DNA from: a virus
Strand: one strand, 5' to 3'
Length of the DNA: 36,059 nt
Virus record (IMG/VR): IMGVR_UViG_3300042549_000398
Coordinates: 1 to 36,059 of that record
Shown here piece after piece: positions 1 through 7,697 of this stretch. The translations under genes and the position numbers were made by a program. The notes beneath the pieces were generated by a model. It was not told the origin of the DNA and did no database searches. It saw only the letters and a program-made list of their open reading frames with translations. Position 1 is the stretch's first letter, and every line of letters starts with the position of its first letter.

Positions 1-315
1 AGTGTTGGCGGTAAACTTTGGGTTGTTGCAATAGATGAGTCTGCTACAGGATCAGATACCCAAACTGCTAGGGTTATCTTTACTGGCACTGTATCAGAAT
101 TGGTACAAGCATCTGCAACGGTTTCTACAATTAGAACAGTCAACGCAAATGTCACAGGTATTCAACTGTACGTACGTATTGGCGACGTTTTAATCTGGAC
201 GGTAATAGATGACAACCAGACTCCAAACTGGCAAAATATAGACAATACGCAAGGCTCAGGTTGGGTTTCAATTGCTAACTCTCAAACCCCCGGTTGGGAC
301 GACATACCGTCGTAA
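1..315 (+). CDS. Partial tail/virion protein, C-terminal 104 residues
   Basis: The reading frame is open from base 1 and ends at TAA 313-315, so only the C-terminus is here. A TTG at 100 could serve as a start, but the frame continues upstream without interruption, so a longer gene beginning outside the window is more likely. The visible part is rich in Thr, Val and Ser with short beta-type stretches. It ends in a Trp-rich tail with two similar segments (NQTPNWQNI and SQTPGWDDI), a small internal repeat. It lies 9 bases before the tail fibre gene on the same strand, which suggests a tail or baseplate component. No catalytic motif is visible and no specific family is recognised. Confidence 0.6.
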   Translation, partial: SVGGKLWVVAIDESATGSDTQTARVIFTGTVSELVQASATVSTIRTVNANVTGIQLYVRIGDVLIWTVIDDNQTPNWQNIDNTQGSGWVSIANSQTPGWDDIPS

Positions 316-324
316 GGATTAAAA

Positions 325-3108
325 ATGGCTATCGTATTAAAAGATCGGGTTAAACAAAGCGCAGCCGCTCCCGGAACGGGCACGATTACGCTTGGCGCTA
401 CAGCTACAGGCTTCCAAGCCTTTTCAGCTATTGGCAATGGCAACGTCACCTACTTTGCTATTGTTGATGCCGCATCAGGCGCGTGGGAAGTTAACTACGG
501 CACGTATACATCGTCAGGCACTACACTAAGCCGTAACGCCACACCACTGTCTTCTTCTAACGCTGGCGCTTTGGTTAACTTCACAGGCACAGTGGATGTG
601 TTCTGTACGTACCCATCATCTAAAGCTATCTACGAAGAGACAACCGGCAACGTTTTGATTGATGGCGGCCCAATCACAGTTGTTGGTGCGGGTGTTACAA
701 GCTACACAACATTTGGTGCGGCCTTAGCAGAGTTGTATGCCAACGTAAACAGCTTTGCGCAGATGTATGCGCAGAACTTAAGTGATGGAGCGTCCGCTTC
801 TACTGATATTGTTGCCTACAACGACTTGGGTGATGGCACTAATAATTTCATTGACATGGGTATTGCTAGTTCCAACTATACGGAAGTGGCTTACCCAATT
901 TTTACACCCGGTTCCGGTTATCTTTATAACGATGGCGGTGAACTACTTATTGGTAGTGCTACAGATGACGTAGTGTTGTTTGCCGGTGGTGTAGATACTA
1001 CTGATGAAGCTGTTCGTATTAACAAAACCACAAAGGCTGTTACTACACAAGCAGCTTTAAACGTTGGTGGCGCTTTGGATATTACCGGCGCGGCTACGTT
1101 TGGTTCTACTGTTTTGCTTGATGCCAACCCTACCATTGCGTTGCAAGCTGCTACCAAACAGTACGTTGATAACCAAGTCACTGCGGGTCTGCATATTCAC
1201 GAACCTGTGCGCGTAGAGACAACGGGCAATTTGAACGCAACGTATGCACGGGCAGGCGCAACAAACATCAACATCACTGGAATTGCCAACGGTACAGACG
1301 TGTCGTTTTTTGGTACGGTCGCAGTGAACGATCAAGTCTACACCGGCACAGCAGTCAACGGCCTACTTGCCAATACAGCGTATTTCATTGTCAATGTTTT
1401 GTCAGCGGGAGTAGCGCAAGTTTCTCTTACTTTTGGCGGCGCAATCGTTACGGGCCTTACAAACGGATCGTTTACACAGCCCGCAGTCATTAATTCCGGC
1501 GTTGGCGCAACACTGACCAATGCAGGGACGCAAGCTGCACTGCAAATTGATAGTGTTAATTTGGCAGCCACAAATCGCGTAATGGTTCGCCTGCAAACAA
1601 ATGGCGCAGAGAATGGTGTTTATACGGTTACTACTGTAGGTGACGGCTCTACAAATTGGGTGCTTACTCGTGCCACCGACTCTGACCGAGTTAACCCCGC
1701 CAGCCCTGATGGTGTGGGTACAGGCGACTACTACTTTACCCGAGAAGGTACTTTAAACGCTGGCGACTCGCACGTCTTGACCACTGAACCCAATACGATG
1801 ATTATTGGGTACACCACGCTGACATACACGCAGTTTAGCGGTGGTGTTGTTTACACGGGAACAGCGCCTATTAACGTAACGGGACAAGTTATATCCCTCA
1901 CAGGTACGGTTGCAGCCACAAACGGCGGCACAGGTCAATCTACAGTTACAACAGGCGACCTTCTGTACGGTTCTGCTACCAATACATGGAGCAAACTAGC
2001 CGCAGGTGCTGGCTACAAGTCTTTGACAATGAATGCTGGCGGCACATTGCCTGAGTGGAATGCTGTCGCTTTAAACCAATCTGGCGCTGTTTCTGGCGCT
2101 CTTCCTGCTACTAACGGCGGTACAGGCTTAACTGGCTACAACGTTGGAGAGATGATCTACTCCAACACAACAACCACGTTTGATGTTGTTACCCGCAATA
2201 CAACCACCACCAAGAAGTTTTTGACACAAACAGGTACTGGCAGTTCAGCCCAAGCGCCCGGATGGAACACGATTGATGGTGCTGACGTAACGGGTAATAT
2301 TTCTGGATCGGCTGGGTCTGTGGCGAATGCGCTGACGTTGGGTACATACCTAACAGGCACAAGTTTTAACGGCTCTGCTGCTGTAACAGCAACTGTTGAC
2401 GCGACTTCGGCTAACACAGCTTCCAAGGTTGTGGCGCGAGATTCTTCTGGCAACTTTTCCGCTGGGACAATTACGGCTACATTGAGTGGTGCTGCAACGT
2501 CCGCGACTACGGCTACCAACTTAGCTGGCGGCGCAGCAAACCAGATTGCCTACCAAACATCGTCTGGCACAACATCGTTTATCACTGCGGCGTCTGGCAC
2601 AAACTACGTATTGAACTACAACGGCTCTACGTTTACGTGGGTTGCCGGTACAATCTCTGGCGTCGCGTTGGGTTCTAATTTAAACTCTTTAACGTTTGGT
2701 ACGTATTTAACCGCCGGAGGCTCAAGCTACAACGGCTCCTCTGCGGTCACAATTTCTACCAATGCCACTAACGCAAATACTGCTTCAACAATCGTCGCCC
2801 GTGATGCCTCCGGTAATTTCAGCGCCGGTACGATCACAGCCGCGTTGTCAGGTAATGCAACCACTGCAACATCTGCTACGACAGCGGGTTCAGCTACTAC
2901 GGCTACTACAGCTACCAACATTGCTGGGGGCGCGGCTAATCAAATCGCGGTTCAAACTGGATCGGGCGCTACATCGTTTATTTCTAACGGTACAACCGGT
3001 CAAGTTTTAACAGCAAATGCTAGTGGCGCACCAACGTTCCAAACACCGGCGGCATCGGGTGCAACTAAATCTTATGTGCAGGCAATTGGTATCCTGCGCG
3101 GTCTGTAA
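325..3108 (+). CDS. Tail fibre protein with NGGTG motifs and duplicated C-terminal unit
   Basis: This is a 927-residue fibre-like protein expected in the virion tail, where such proteins contact the host surface. The N-terminal ~100 residues (MAIVLKDRVKQ..., ending near FCTYPSS) match the N-terminal module common to many environmental phage fibres, probably the particle attachment part. Around residues 272-285 is an ALQAATKQYVDNQV stretch that precedes a beta-rich domain also common in phage fibres. NGGTG motifs occur in the second half, and the last ~260 residues contain two copies of a 119-residue-period unit (starting at bases 2332 and 2689) with VARDxSGNFSAGTIT and AANQIA motifs. Composition is strongly Gly, Thr, Ala and Ser with almost no Cys, as expected of trimeric fibres. 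The start has an AGGA element (315-318) just upstream. A collar or side-fibre role is possible instead of the main receptor-binding fibre. Confidence 0.85.
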   Translation: MAIVLKDRVKQSAAAPGTGTITLGATATGFQAFSAIGNGNVTYFAIVDAASGAWEVNYGTYTSSGTTLSRNATPLSSSNAGALVNFTGTVDVFCTYPSSKAIYEETTGNVLIDGGPITVVGAGVTSYTTFGAALAELYANVNSFAQMYAQNLSDGASASTDIVAYNDLGDGTNNFIDMGIASSNYTEVAYPIFTPGSGYLYNDGGELLIGSATDDVVLFAGGVDTTDEAVRINKTTKAVTTQAALNVGGALDITGAATFGSTVLLDANPTIALQAATKQYVDNQVTAGLHIHEPVRVETTGNLNATYARAGATNINITGIANGTDVSFFGTVAVNDQVYTGTAVNGLLANTAYFIVNVLSAGVAQVSLTFGGAIVTGLTNGSFTQPAVINSGVGATLTNAGTQAALQIDSVNLAATNRVMVRLQTNGAENGVYTVTTVGDGSTNWVLTRATDSDRVNPASPDGVGTGDYYFTREGTLNAGDSHVLTTEPNTMIIGYTTLTYTQFSGGVVYTGTAPINVTGQVISLTGTVAATNGGTGQSTVTTGDLLYGSATNTWSKLAAGAGYKSLTMNAGGTLPEWNAVALNQSGAVSGALPATNGGTGLTGYNVGEMIYSNTTTTFDVVTRNTTTTKKFLTQTGTGSSAQAPGWNTIDGADVTGNISGSAGSVANALTLGTYLTGTSFNGSAAVTATVDATSANTASKVVARDSSGNFSAGTITATLSGAATSATTATNLAGGAANQIAYQTSSGTTSFITAASGTNYVLNYNGSTFTWVAGTISGVALGSNLNSLTFGTYLTAGGSSYNGSSAVTISTNATNANTASTIVARDASGNFSAGTITAALSGNATTATSATTAGSATTATTATNIAGGAANQIAVQTGSGATSFISNGTTGQVLTANASGAPTFQTPAASGATKSYVQAIGILRGL
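2332..2586 (+). repeat. Tail fibre repeat unit, copy 1
   Basis: First copy of a diverged in-frame repeat in the fibre gene. It begins with LTLGTYLTG and runs through ANTASKVVARDSSGNFSAG to AANQIAYQTSSGTTSFI. Copy 2 begins 357 bases (119 codons) downstream. The copies are clearly homologous in protein but diverged in DNA, so this is an old duplication of a fibre shaft module. Confidence 0.75.
2689..2985 (+). repeat. Tail fibre repeat unit, copy 2
   Basis: Second copy of the fibre module, beginning LTFGTYLTA and running through ANTASTIVARDASGNFSAG to AANQIAVQTGSGATSFI. Compared with copy 1 it carries an extra Ala/Thr-rich insertion (ATSATTAGSATTATTA) before the AANQIA motif. This suggests slippage in ACT/GCT-rich codons. 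Confidence 0.75.
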
Positions 3109-3121
3109 CTAGGAGTCACTA

Positions 3122-3844
3122 ATGACAACAGGAACAACAACACTCCTTGGGCTGGCGCTGCCGGTTGAAGGTGAACTCGACGGTACGTGGGGCGATGTCG
3201 TTAACTACGGCATTACCGACTACGTTGATATTGCAGTTGCAGGTACGCTCACTTTAAACGGTGATGGCGCGGTAACGCTTGCTAATACAAACGGCGATGC
3301 ACTGGGCACAAATATTGGGTCGACCACAGCTCAGTACGCAATCATTAAAGTTACAGGTACGCTAACTACAACCAAAATTATTACAGCCCCAAGTTACAGC
3401 AAAACATACGTAGTGGACAATGCTGCTACCGGCGGAGCGGTTACATTCAAGGCATCGGGCCAGACAGGTGTTTCCGTTGCAGTTGGTGAAAAATGCACTG
3501 TTTATTTTAACGGCACTGACTATGTCAAGGTGGCTTCAAGCGTAGCCGACGGCGTTACTTCTGTTGGCGGTACAGGCACGGTTAACGGTATTACGCTTAC
3601 GGGCACTGTCACCAGTACAGGCAACTTGACCCTTGGCGGCGCTTTGTCGGGTGTGAATCTGACGTCACAAGTAACCGGCACACTACCCGTGTTAAATGGC
3701 GGCACAGGGACAACAACCCCTAGCTTGGTGCAAGGCTCCAACATTACAATCACTGGGACTTGGCCAAACCAAACTATCACTGCGGCGTCCAGTACAGGTA
3801 TTTCCGCTGGCAAATCAATCGCTTTTACATTAGTATTCAGTTAA
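3122..3844 (+). CDS. Small tail fibre-like virion protein
   Basis: A 240-residue protein. It opens with TTLLGLALPVEGELDGTWGDVVN, a recognisable opening of a family found next to tail fibre genes in many aquatic phages. The middle is beta-rich with alternating Thr/Val. Near residue 191 it carries an LNGGTG motif, shared with the preceding fibre, followed by a GSNITITGTWPNQTITAAS segment that looks like a fibre knob or shaft module. A TAGGAG ribosome binding site sits 7 bases before the ATG, and the gap to the fibre gene is 13 bases, so it is co-transcribed and probably assembled with it. It could be a fibre tip or short accessory fibre; no enzyme motif is seen. Confidence 0.75.
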   Translation: MTTGTTTLLGLALPVEGELDGTWGDVVNYGITDYVDIAVAGTLTLNGDGAVTLANTNGDALGTNIGSTTAQYAIIKVTGTLTTTKIITAPSYSKTYVVDNAATGGAVTFKASGQTGVSVAVGEKCTVYFNGTDYVKVASSVADGVTSVGGTGTVNGITLTGTVTSTGNLTLGGALSGVNLTSQVTGTLPVLNGGTGTTTPSLVQGSNITITGTWPNQTITAASSTGISAGKSIAFTLVFS

Positions 3845-3856
3845 TAAGGAGCTATC

Positions 3857-4255
3857 ATGGCAAATCCAAATATCGTCAATGTCACTGCCATATATGGCGT
3901 CACAGATTACTTAACACCATCCGGCACAACTGCGGTTGTTTTGCTGCCAAATGCGGCATCGTCTGGGTTGGTTTATAAAATTAACAATATTGTTGCGGCT
4001 AACGTCAACGGTACAACTGCGGTTAATGCCACGGTTTCAATCTATACCAATGGCGCGGTAGCTAAAGGATCAGCTCCTTCTGGCGGTACGGCATTCCCTA
4101 TTGCATCAACTATCGCGGTGCCAGCAACGGCTTCATTGATTGTTGCTGATAAAACCACAGGCATTTACTTGATGGAAGGCACCTCAATTACGGTGACTTC
4201 TGGAACCGCAAATGGTATTACATACAGTATTAGCTACGAATCCATCGCGTCTTGA
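3857..4255 (+). CDS. Small conserved virion protein, beta-rich
   Basis: A 132-residue protein starting MANPNIVNVTAIYGVTDYL, with a regular beta-strand pattern (VYKINNIV, ATVSIYTNG, TASLIVADKTTGIYLMEGTSITVT, ITYSISYES). This pattern recurs in small proteins adjacent to fibres in environmental phages and suggests a compact beta-sandwich that decorates the particle or tail. A consensus AAGGAG lies 6 bases before the ATG. There is no signal peptide, transmembrane segment or catalytic motif. Its exact role is unknown; the position between fibre-like genes supports a structural one. Confidence 0.7.
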   Translation: MANPNIVNVTAIYGVTDYLTPSGTTAVVLLPNAASSGLVYKINNIVAANVNGTTAVNATVSIYTNGAVAKGSAPSGGTAFPIASTIAVPATASLIVADKTTGIYLMEGTSITVTSGTANGITYSISYESIAS

Positions 4256-4267
4256 TAGGAGTCTGAT

Positions 4268-5170
4268 ATGAGCAGACGCTACACAGGAGCCCTTATAACT
4301 TCGGGCGCTAACGCTTTGTTGTTAAACGGCGAAGCGGTATACACAACGGCTGGAACGTACACATGGACTGCACCCCCGGGCGTTTTTTTAGTTTCCATTC
4401 TGTGTGTGGGTGGCGGCGGAGCTGGCCGATCAAACGATACTTATGCCAATGCAGGTGGTGGTGGCGGGCTTCGTTACTACAATGATTTTGCTGTGACCCC
4501 CGGGAACCAATACCAAGTTACTGTTGGTGTGGGCGGTGCGGCTGGCGCTACGGCGGGTGCTGGTGGTGATAGTTGGTTTAATGGCACATCTACAGGAACA
4601 GCCACAGTTTGGGCGGGCGGTGGCGGCGTAAATAATGCCTCTAATGCCACAGGCGGCGCGGGTGGCACAGGTTCAACCATTGCGGGTTCTATTGGTGGCG
4701 GTAATGGCGGTGCTGGTGGGGCTAGGCCAAGCACATCTACATCTGGTGGTGGAGGTGGCGCGGGTGGCTACTCTGGAAGTGGTGGTATAGGCGCAAGTAC
4801 AGCGGCGGCTGGTACTGCTGGTGCTGGTGGCGGTGGTGGTGGTGGCGGTGGTGGTAATACTTCCGCCTCTAGTGGTGGCGGGGGCGTCGGTCTATATGGC
4901 TCAGGAACAAGCGGTGCGGCTGGCGCAAATGCAAATACCACTGGAACGCTAGGCGGTGGCGGTGGTAGCGGTGGGGTACAAGGGTATCCTTCAGGCTCTT
5001 CCAGTAACTTTTCAGGTGGAGGTGGGGCGTTTGGCGGTGGCGGTGCTGGAGATGACATTGCGTCAGCACGAGGTTTAGGCGCGGGCGGTAGCGGCGCAGT
5101 ACGGATTATTTGGTCAGGTTATCCAACAATTGTGCGAAACTTCCCGTCAACAAATGTGGGGTATCTATAA
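4268..5170 (+). CDS. Glycine-rich adhesin-like protein, paralogue 1
   Basis: A 300-residue protein. After a short head it has a beta-rich segment, TAGTYTWTAPPGVFLVSILCVGGGG. Then comes a long glycine-rich region (about residues 60-270) full of GGGGAGGYSG-type motifs, and a conserved C-terminal cap, SGAVRIIWSGYPTIVRNFPS, followed by TNVGYL. The architecture is repeated in the next two genes. Poly-glycine bundles of this type are known in phage adhesins such as the S16 gp38 tip, where they support variable receptor-binding loops; extending that role here is inference. The ATG follows AGGAG closely. The region is GGT/GGC-rich at DNA level (for example 4820-4855), so codon-level slippage and assembly errors are possible. 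Confidence 0.75.
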   Translation: MSRRYTGALITSGANALLLNGEAVYTTAGTYTWTAPPGVFLVSILCVGGGGAGRSNDTYANAGGGGGLRYYNDFAVTPGNQYQVTVGVGGAAGATAGAGGDSWFNGTSTGTATVWAGGGGVNNASNATGGAGGTGSTIAGSIGGGNGGAGGARPSTSTSGGGGGAGGYSGSGGIGASTAAAGTAGAGGGGGGGGGGNTSASSGGGGVGLYGSGTSGAAGANANTTGTLGGGGGSGGVQGYPSGSSSNFSGGGGAFGGGGAGDDIASARGLGAGGSGAVRIIWSGYPTIVRNFPSTNVGYL

Positions 5171-5962
5171 ATGGCAATCGGTTTATTTACTCGTCAACAG
5201 CAAGCCCAAGCAAGGGTCGGCGGCACTTGGCCTGCTCAAGAGACTGCCACAAGTCAGCAAGCGTATACCTCATCTGGTACTTTTACTTGGGTGTGTCCCG
5301 CTGGTATTACATCGGTATCCGTGGTAACTGTTGGCGCGGGTGAGGAAGCGCGCGGTACATCGCTTGGTGGGTTTGGTGGAGCCTTATCGTATAAAAATAA
5401 TATAGCTGTTACCGCTGGTGCGTCGTACACGGTCAGAGTAGCTCCTGCTGATGCAGTTGCCAGCGACCCATCATATTTTATAAATCCCGCATTGCTCAGG
5501 GCAGGCATAGCAATAGATCGAATGGGCGATGGCGGAGGAAGCGGAGCAATAGTAACTACCACTGGAGGTGGCGGTGCAGGTGGGTATTCTGGGGATGGAG
5601 GCACTGGTACGGGCGGCAGTGGTGGTAATGGCGGAATTATTAGTGGCTCTAATGGCGCAGGAGGAGGTGGTGGCGTTGGCATTCTTGGCTCTGGCACTAG
5701 CGGCGCTAATGCGGCGTCGGCCACACTTGGTGGTGGTGGGGGTAGTAGTGGTTCTACTGGGGGATCAGGAGGCTACAATTGCGGAGGTTGCTGTTTCCCA
5801 TGTCAAACAGGGTCTGAAGGTGGCGGCGGCGGTAACTACGGCGGTGGTGGTGGTAGTCCTTCATCAGGGACATTCAACGGCGGTGGCGCTAGAGGCGCAG
5901 TGCGCATTATTTGGCCCGGCTCCACACGTTCCTTCCCTTCAACTAACACAGGTAACTTATGA
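5171..5962 (+). CDS. Glycine-rich adhesin-like protein, paralogue 2, with Cys cluster
   Basis: A 263-residue paralogue of the genes on both sides. The N-terminal head (GLFTRQQQAQARVGGTW) differs. It is followed by the shared AYTSSGTFTWVCPAGITSVSV segment and by GGFGGALSYKNNIAVTAGASYTV, then the glycine-rich region and the C-terminal cap RGAVRIIWPGSTRSFPS. It contains an unusual cysteine group, NCGGCCFPCQTG, inside the glycine region at a place where the paralogues also vary. The ATG directly follows the stop codon of paralogue 1 with no strong ribosome binding site nearby, so translation probably depends on reinitiation. Its last codons overlap the next gene as ATGA (5959-5962). Confidence 0.75.
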   Translation: MAIGLFTRQQQAQARVGGTWPAQETATSQQAYTSSGTFTWVCPAGITSVSVVTVGAGEEARGTSLGGFGGALSYKNNIAVTAGASYTVRVAPADAVASDPSYFINPALLRAGIAIDRMGDGGGSGAIVTTTGGGGAGGYSGDGGTGTGGSGGNGGIISGSNGAGGGGGVGILGSGTSGANAASATLGGGGGSSGSTGGSGGYNCGGCCFPCQTGSEGGGGGNYGGGGGSPSSGTFNGGGARGAVRIIWPGSTRSFPSTNTGNL

Positions 5963-6807
5963 GTACACAGTACCCCGGTGGGTTCATTAGGGCAACCCCG
6001 ACAGTTCCAACACTGCTAGGTGTGACTGGTATTTGGACAGTAGATCAAGCTCTGTATTATCAGAGTCAAGGGATATGGCCAGTAGCTAAAGGCGCTCAGG
6101 CATATACGGCGGCTGGTACTTATACGTGGGTCGCACCCGCAAGCGTGACTTCTGTTTCTGTTGTAGTGGTTGGTTCAGGACGAAATGCCACTGCCTCTAT
6201 TGGTGGAGATGCTGGAGCCCTTGCATATAAAAATAATATTGCAGTGACCCCCGGGGCTTCATACACTGTTTTTATCGGTGGCACATCCTCGGCATCTACC
6301 AATTATTTTTCAAGCACTGGGCTTGTAAGCGCTGGACAAGCAACAACTCGCACAGGTGACGGCGGGGGCAATGGTGGTACTGGAACCAGCAGTAACGGAG
6401 CTGGAGGTGGCGCTGGTGGTTATTCTGGCGCTGGCGGTAATGGTAACGGTAGTGCTGGCTCTGGTGGCGGTGGAGGCGGTGGTATCTCTTTTGGCACTGG
6501 AGGTAGCGGTGGTGGAGGCGTTGGCCTATATGGTGAAGGATCAAGCGGAGCTGGCGGGTACGTCTACGCCTCTTGCTGTTGCACAGAAACAACTGCGGCA
6601 GGGGGTGGACGAGGAAGCTTTTTTACTGGTAGCGGGGCTAGTAGCGGTGGAAACAATGGTACTGCTTATGGGCCCGGTTCTGGGAGCGGTGGTAATTATG
6701 GCGGCGGCGGCGGTGTAAACGGCGCACTAGGTGGTACTGGGGCTGTTCGGATTGTCTGGCCCGGCAACATTCGCCAATTCCCATCAACTAACGTAGGAAA
6801 CATTTAA
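5959..6807 (+). CDS. Glycine-rich adhesin-like protein, paralogue 3
   Basis: The third tandem paralogue, 282 residues. The head (YPGGFIRATPTVPTLLGVTG) is unrelated to the others. Then come AYTAAGTYTWVAPASVTSVSV and GALAYKNNIAVTPGASYTV, a glycine-rich region with GGGAGGYSGAGG motifs, and the cap GAVRIVWPGNIRQFPS. A CCC-containing loop (YVYASCCCTETTAAGG) lies at a position comparable to the cysteine group of paralogue 2. The start overlaps the stop of the previous gene (ATGA), so the two are translationally coupled. It is expected in the virion as a tail adhesin; the three copies could be alternative tips or could assemble into one structure. Confidence 0.75.
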   Translation: MSTQYPGGFIRATPTVPTLLGVTGIWTVDQALYYQSQGIWPVAKGAQAYTAAGTYTWVAPASVTSVSVVVVGSGRNATASIGGDAGALAYKNNIAVTPGASYTVFIGGTSSASTNYFSSTGLVSAGQATTRTGDGGGNGGTGTSSNGAGGGAGGYSGAGGNGNGSAGSGGGGGGGISFGTGGSGGGGVGLYGEGSSGAGGYVYASCCCTETTAAGGGRGSFFTGSGASSGGNNGTAYGPGSGSGGNYGGGGGVNGALGGTGAVRIVWPGNIRQFPSTNVGNI

Positions 6808-7305
6808 ATGAAACTTTTTATTCAAATACGTGATGGTCAGCCTTTTGAGCACCCCATCATGGAAGACAACTTCTATCAGGCTTTCCCGCATATCAGCCCC
6901 AATGATCTGCCACCCCAATTTGCGCACTTTGAACGCATTGAACCACCGAATAATGTGGGGGTTTATGAAATAGCCGAAGTTTCCTACCAGTGGGTGGATG
7001 GCATCGTTAAAGATGTTTGGACTATTCGCAATATGACCGCCGCTGAGCGCGACCAAAAAACACAATACCTTACTGGCAACGCGATGGCTACGGTCGAGCA
7101 TTTGAAAGGCATTGCCCAAAACGGTATCGACACTTCTGTAAATGATGAAGTCAAACAGCTATGGGTAGATTATTTAGCGGCATTAAACGCTTGGACTTTG
7201 GTTGACCCAGCCAATCCAGATTACCCACGGGCTCCAGACATGCAACCGAATGGAACCAATCTATCCACTTTTGCATCTGGGAGCGCACCTAATGTTATTG
7301 GTTAA
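6808..7305 (+). CDS. Probable tail fibre assembly chaperone-like protein
   Basis: A 165-residue soluble protein. It begins MKLFIQIRDGQPFEHPIMEDNF, continues with a segment containing VWTIRNMTAAERDQKT at about residues 72-88, and ends in a helical region with TLVDPANPDYPRAPD. This layout resembles phage tail assembly chaperone-type proteins (the Phage_tail_APC group) normally found just after fibre or adhesin genes. The position immediately after the adhesin array (TAA then ATG at 6808) fits a chaperone for those adhesins. An AGGAAACATTTAA element precedes the ATG. It could instead be a small structural subunit. Confidence 0.6.
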   Translation: MKLFIQIRDGQPFEHPIMEDNFYQAFPHISPNDLPPQFAHFERIEPPNNVGVYEIAEVSYQWVDGIVKDVWTIRNMTAAERDQKTQYLTGNAMATVEHLKGIAQNGIDTSVNDEVKQLWVDYLAALNAWTLVDPANPDYPRAPDMQPNGTNLSTFASGSAPNVIG

Positions 7306-7600
7306 TCCACTGCAAAATCTTGGTGATATTCGAGGCGCTATCTACGACTTTGAAAAAGCGGGCGATATTCTGCCAAAACACAACCACGATGAAAACACAG
7401 TGCATATAACCATTGTTGCGCGTGGCAAAGTAAAAGCGTATTCCCATGATTGGGAAATGGAAGCAACTGCGGGTCAACTGCTTGATTTCCGCCCCGGCGA
7501 ACCCCATGAAGTAATGGCGCTTGAAGACAACACACGTATATTCAACATCATCAAGAAACATGGTGGTGTTTCTAACGACTACGTTGCTGTGCAGGAATAA
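7292..7600 (+). CDS. Small cupin-fold protein
   Basis: Translation probably starts at ATG 7292 rather than at the upstream in-frame ATG 7202: GGGAG lies at 7279-7283, and the overlap with the previous gene falls to 14 bases. The resulting 102-residue protein is a single cupin barrel. It has GDILPKHNHDENTVH (motif 1, with HxH and a nearby Glu and His as candidate metal ligands) and GQLLDFRPGEPHEVMAL (motif 2, with PGxPH). Such cupins usually bind a divalent metal and may act on sugars or serve as non-enzymatic beta barrels. Small cupins near phage tail genes are known, but their role is unclear; here it may act with the adhesins or modify a host metabolite (inference). Confidence 0.75.
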   Translation: MLLVNPLQNLGDIRGAIYDFEKAGDILPKHNHDENTVHITIVARGKVKAYSHDWEMEATAGQLLDFRPGEPHEVMALEDNTRIFNIIKKHGGVSNDYVAVQE

Positions 7601-7601
7601 A

Positions 7602-7694
7602 ATGAAAGACTGGGCTGAAGCGTTCATCGTTGCGGCCTTTTTGACCATCTTCATTGTGTGGGGTACGTTTACCCTTGTTTGGCTTTGGGGTTAG
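7602..7694 (+). CDS. 30-residue single-TM membrane peptide
   Basis: A micro-ORF from ATG 7602 to TAG 7692-7694. It encodes MKDWAEAFIVAAFL followed by TIFIVWGTFTLVWLWG: a short charged head and one hydrophobic segment of ~22 residues rich in Trp and Phe. An AGGA ribosome binding site (7593-7596) lies 5 bases before the ATG, and the spacing to its neighbours is 1 and 3 bases, so it looks like a real operon member. It begins the lysis cassette and could be a pinhole-type or holin-regulating membrane peptide. No homologue is recognised with confidence. Confidence 0.6.
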   Translation: MKDWAEAFIVAAFLTIFIVWGTFTLVWLWG

Positions 7695-7697
7695 CCC

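Noticed and set aside
4768-5058. Proline-rich antisense frame (96 codons), with similar ones at 4477-4734 and 5254-5724
   Set aside because: These are complements of the GGT/GGC-rich glycine codons of the adhesins, giving runs of CCN proline codons; not independent genes.
5568-5990. Alternative plus-strand frame of 140 codons inside adhesin paralogue 2
   Set aside because: It is out of frame with the glycine-rich gene, with Val/Ala-rich composition from shifted GGT codons, and the adhesin frame is supported by its paralogues.
4268-6807. Diversity-generating retroelement acting on the adhesin loops
   Set aside because: No reverse transcriptase or template repeat is visible in the window; loop differences are better explained by duplication and divergence.
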